Below are positions 49,696 to 50,257 of a DNA stretch of 50,257 nucleotides, one piece after another (positions within the stretch are counted from its first letter, which is position 1; every line of letters starts with the position of its first letter). Below the pieces are notes generated by a model. It was given only the letters and a program-made list of their open reading frames with translations, did not search any database and was not told the origin of the DNA. This DNA is from a virus. A program made the translations under genes and the position numbers. The stretch is from positions 1-50,257 of IMG/VR virus record IMGVR_UViG_3300021090_000030, one strand, 5' to 3'.

Positions 49696-49899
49696 CTATA
49701 AATTACGCCATGCATTATCTTCTTCGGGCGTATCCCAATCGCGGGAAATTGGATCCCGTTTGGAAATAGTCCGCTCCACGCTTTGTTGGGCGGTGTGCCA
49801 TGCTTGCCACGCTAAATCATACGCTTCTGGTGTTGGCTTCTGAAAACACACACGACGTAACCATTCTTCAAATTCTTTATGCTGTTCTTCAACATTCAT
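49696..49899 (-). CDS. Small phage protein with AWQAW motif, possibly truncated by an amber codon
   Basis: 67 residues: FEEWLRRV near the start and AYDLAWQAWHTAQQS, the common phage layout F-x-x-W ... A-W-Q-A-W. The TAG stop at 49696-49698 is followed in frame by about 48 codons with protein-like sequence (QLTRAVVRDQRIDAAKQIVE) before TGA. This may be a recent nonsense mutation or a readthrough site. Function unknown. Confidence 0.6.
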   Translation of the reverse strand: MNVEEQHKEFEEWLRRVCFQKPTPEAYDLAWQAWHTAQQSVERTISKRDPISRDWDTPEEDNAWRNL

Positions 49900-49935
49900 A
49901 ACTTGCTCTTAGTATAGTTTGGTGGGTCCGATAGA

Positions 49936-49995
49936 TGAGTACTGTACGGAAGGTCGGTCCGTAGACGGTCACTCAACCATCATGTACAGTACTCA
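49936..49995. repeat. Perfect 12-bp inverted repeat with 36-base spacer
   Basis: TGAGTACTGTAC (49936-49947) and GTACAGTACTCA (49984-49995). It lies in the 174-base gap upstream of the 49899 gene, where its promoter should be; only a weak TATACT is seen nearer the gene. Possible operator pair or DNA hairpin. Confidence 0.6.
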
Positions 49996-50023
49996 CTTAC
50001 AGGACTCACATACCCCGGAATGA

Positions 50024-50056
50024 CCCTTCCAGAGGAGGAGACTTCCTCCGGAAGGG
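50024..50056 (-). terminator. Stem-loop after the 50074-50220 gene
   Basis: CCCTTCC (50024-50030) pairs with GGAAGGG (50050-50056), with an inner GAGGA/TCCTC pairing. No U-tract, so termination strength is uncertain. Confidence 0.5.
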
Positions 50057-50073
50057 CCGTATGAGGCTTAGTC

Positions 50074-50220
50074 TTACTCGTCGGCCTCGGAATTGGTTGA
50101 GATATACAGTACGTCATCAAGTGACAACTGAGTAAATACAGGTGTTATGCTTGGAGGTGGTTCTGGTTCTGGCACGGCGGGATTCATCGGAACAGTAATT
50201 ACGGGTATGGGGTCATTCAT
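50074..50220 (-). CDS. Small acidic Pro-rich protein (48 aa)
   Basis: ATG at 50220 follows CAGGAGGCTCATA, the best ribosome binding site of this region, and overlaps the resolvase stop (ATGAATGA). Product MNDPIPVITVPMNPAVPEPE, then a short helix-like LSLDDVLYI and an acidic end. Function unknown; possibly a linear motif peptide that binds another protein. Confidence 0.65.
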   Translation of the reverse strand: MNDPIPVITVPMNPAVPEPEPPPSITPVFTQLSLDDVLYISTNSEADE

Positions 50221-50257
50221 TATGAGCCTCCTGAAAAGGGTTTGAAAGAAAATGGCG
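50213..50257 (-). CDS. C-terminal end of the RuvC-like resolvase (continues from position 1)
   Basis: Reading minus from 50257 gives RHFL (the 12-base overlap, also encoded at 1-12) and then SNPFQEAHNE and TGA at 50213-50215. It completes the resolvase that starts at 429. Its end lies in the ribosome binding site and start of the 48-residue gene. Confidence 0.8.
   Translation of the reverse strand, partial: RHFLSNPFQEAHNE

Noticed and set aside
1-50257. Integrase, attachment site or lysogeny repressor module
   Set aside because: No tyrosine or serine recombinase motif is seen in any frame. The excisionase-like HTH proteins are better read as regulators.
1-50257. tRNA genes
   Set aside because: No cloverleaf with a recognisable T-loop was found by eye; a dedicated scan would be decisive.

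Overview
This window looks like one complete, circularly closed genome of a tailed dsDNA phage (Caudoviricetes) with siphovirus morphology. It encodes a long tape measure protein, a frameshifted tail-assembly chaperone pair, a major tail tube protein and no contractile sheath. The first and last 12 bases are identical (1-12 = 50246-50257). A RuvC-like resolvase gene on the minus strand runs through that junction without a break, so the sequence is a circular map of about 50.2 kb cut inside a gene. I see no integrase, transposase or lysogeny module, so a lytic lifestyle is likely. GC content looks intermediate by eye. The host cannot be named from the sequence; it uses AGGAG-type ribosome binding sites and has peptidoglycan (GH25 lysozyme).

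Layout. Two transcription blocks diverge near 9.1 kb and converge at a strong bidirectional terminator at 33.53-33.57 kb. The rightward block (9.19-33.52 kb) holds terminase, portal, scaffold, decoration protein, major capsid, connectors, a three-gene sugar-transfer cassette, major tail protein, chaperones, tape measure, baseplate/fibre proteins, GH25 endolysin, a protein of unknown function, an HD-GYP phosphodiesterase and two membrane proteins for lysis. The leftward block runs from 9.07 kb down through position 1 and on from 50.26 to 33.58 kb. Its 0-9 kb part is an accessory arm of small proteins, including several excisionase-like DNA-binding proteins, with many candidate operators. Its 33.6-50 kb part is replication, recombination and DNA modification.

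Replication and modification. The phage has a PolA-type polymerase with a fused family-4 uracil-DNA-glycosylase-like N-terminus, an AEP primase-helicase, a DUF669 protein, a Sak4-like recombinase, a Cas4/RecB-like nuclease, an SNF2-type helicase, endonuclease VII and RuvC. FolE, QueD, QueE and QueC form a complete route from GTP to preQ0. A phage-type DpdA transglycosylase would insert preQ0 into DNA. No amidotransferase or QueF-like gene is seen, so dPreQ0 is the expected modified base.

Most unusual features. (1) A 421-bp non-coding array of about 37 degenerate 11-bp repeats (7710-8130), one unit per helical turn, sits directly beside a gene for a protein made of about six tandem helix-turn-helix repeats (8198-9070). 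I propose that protein and array form a DNA-binding pair (origin, centromere-like or packaging element). (2) A phage-encoded HD-GYP cyclic-dinucleotide phosphodiesterase sits beside the lysis genes. (3) A family of four regulators shares an excisionase-like HTH plus a strand-helix C-terminus, with repeated ACGTGACGTTTGTT sites in the promoters of two of them. (4) A glycosyltransferase cassette lies inside the head-tail operon.
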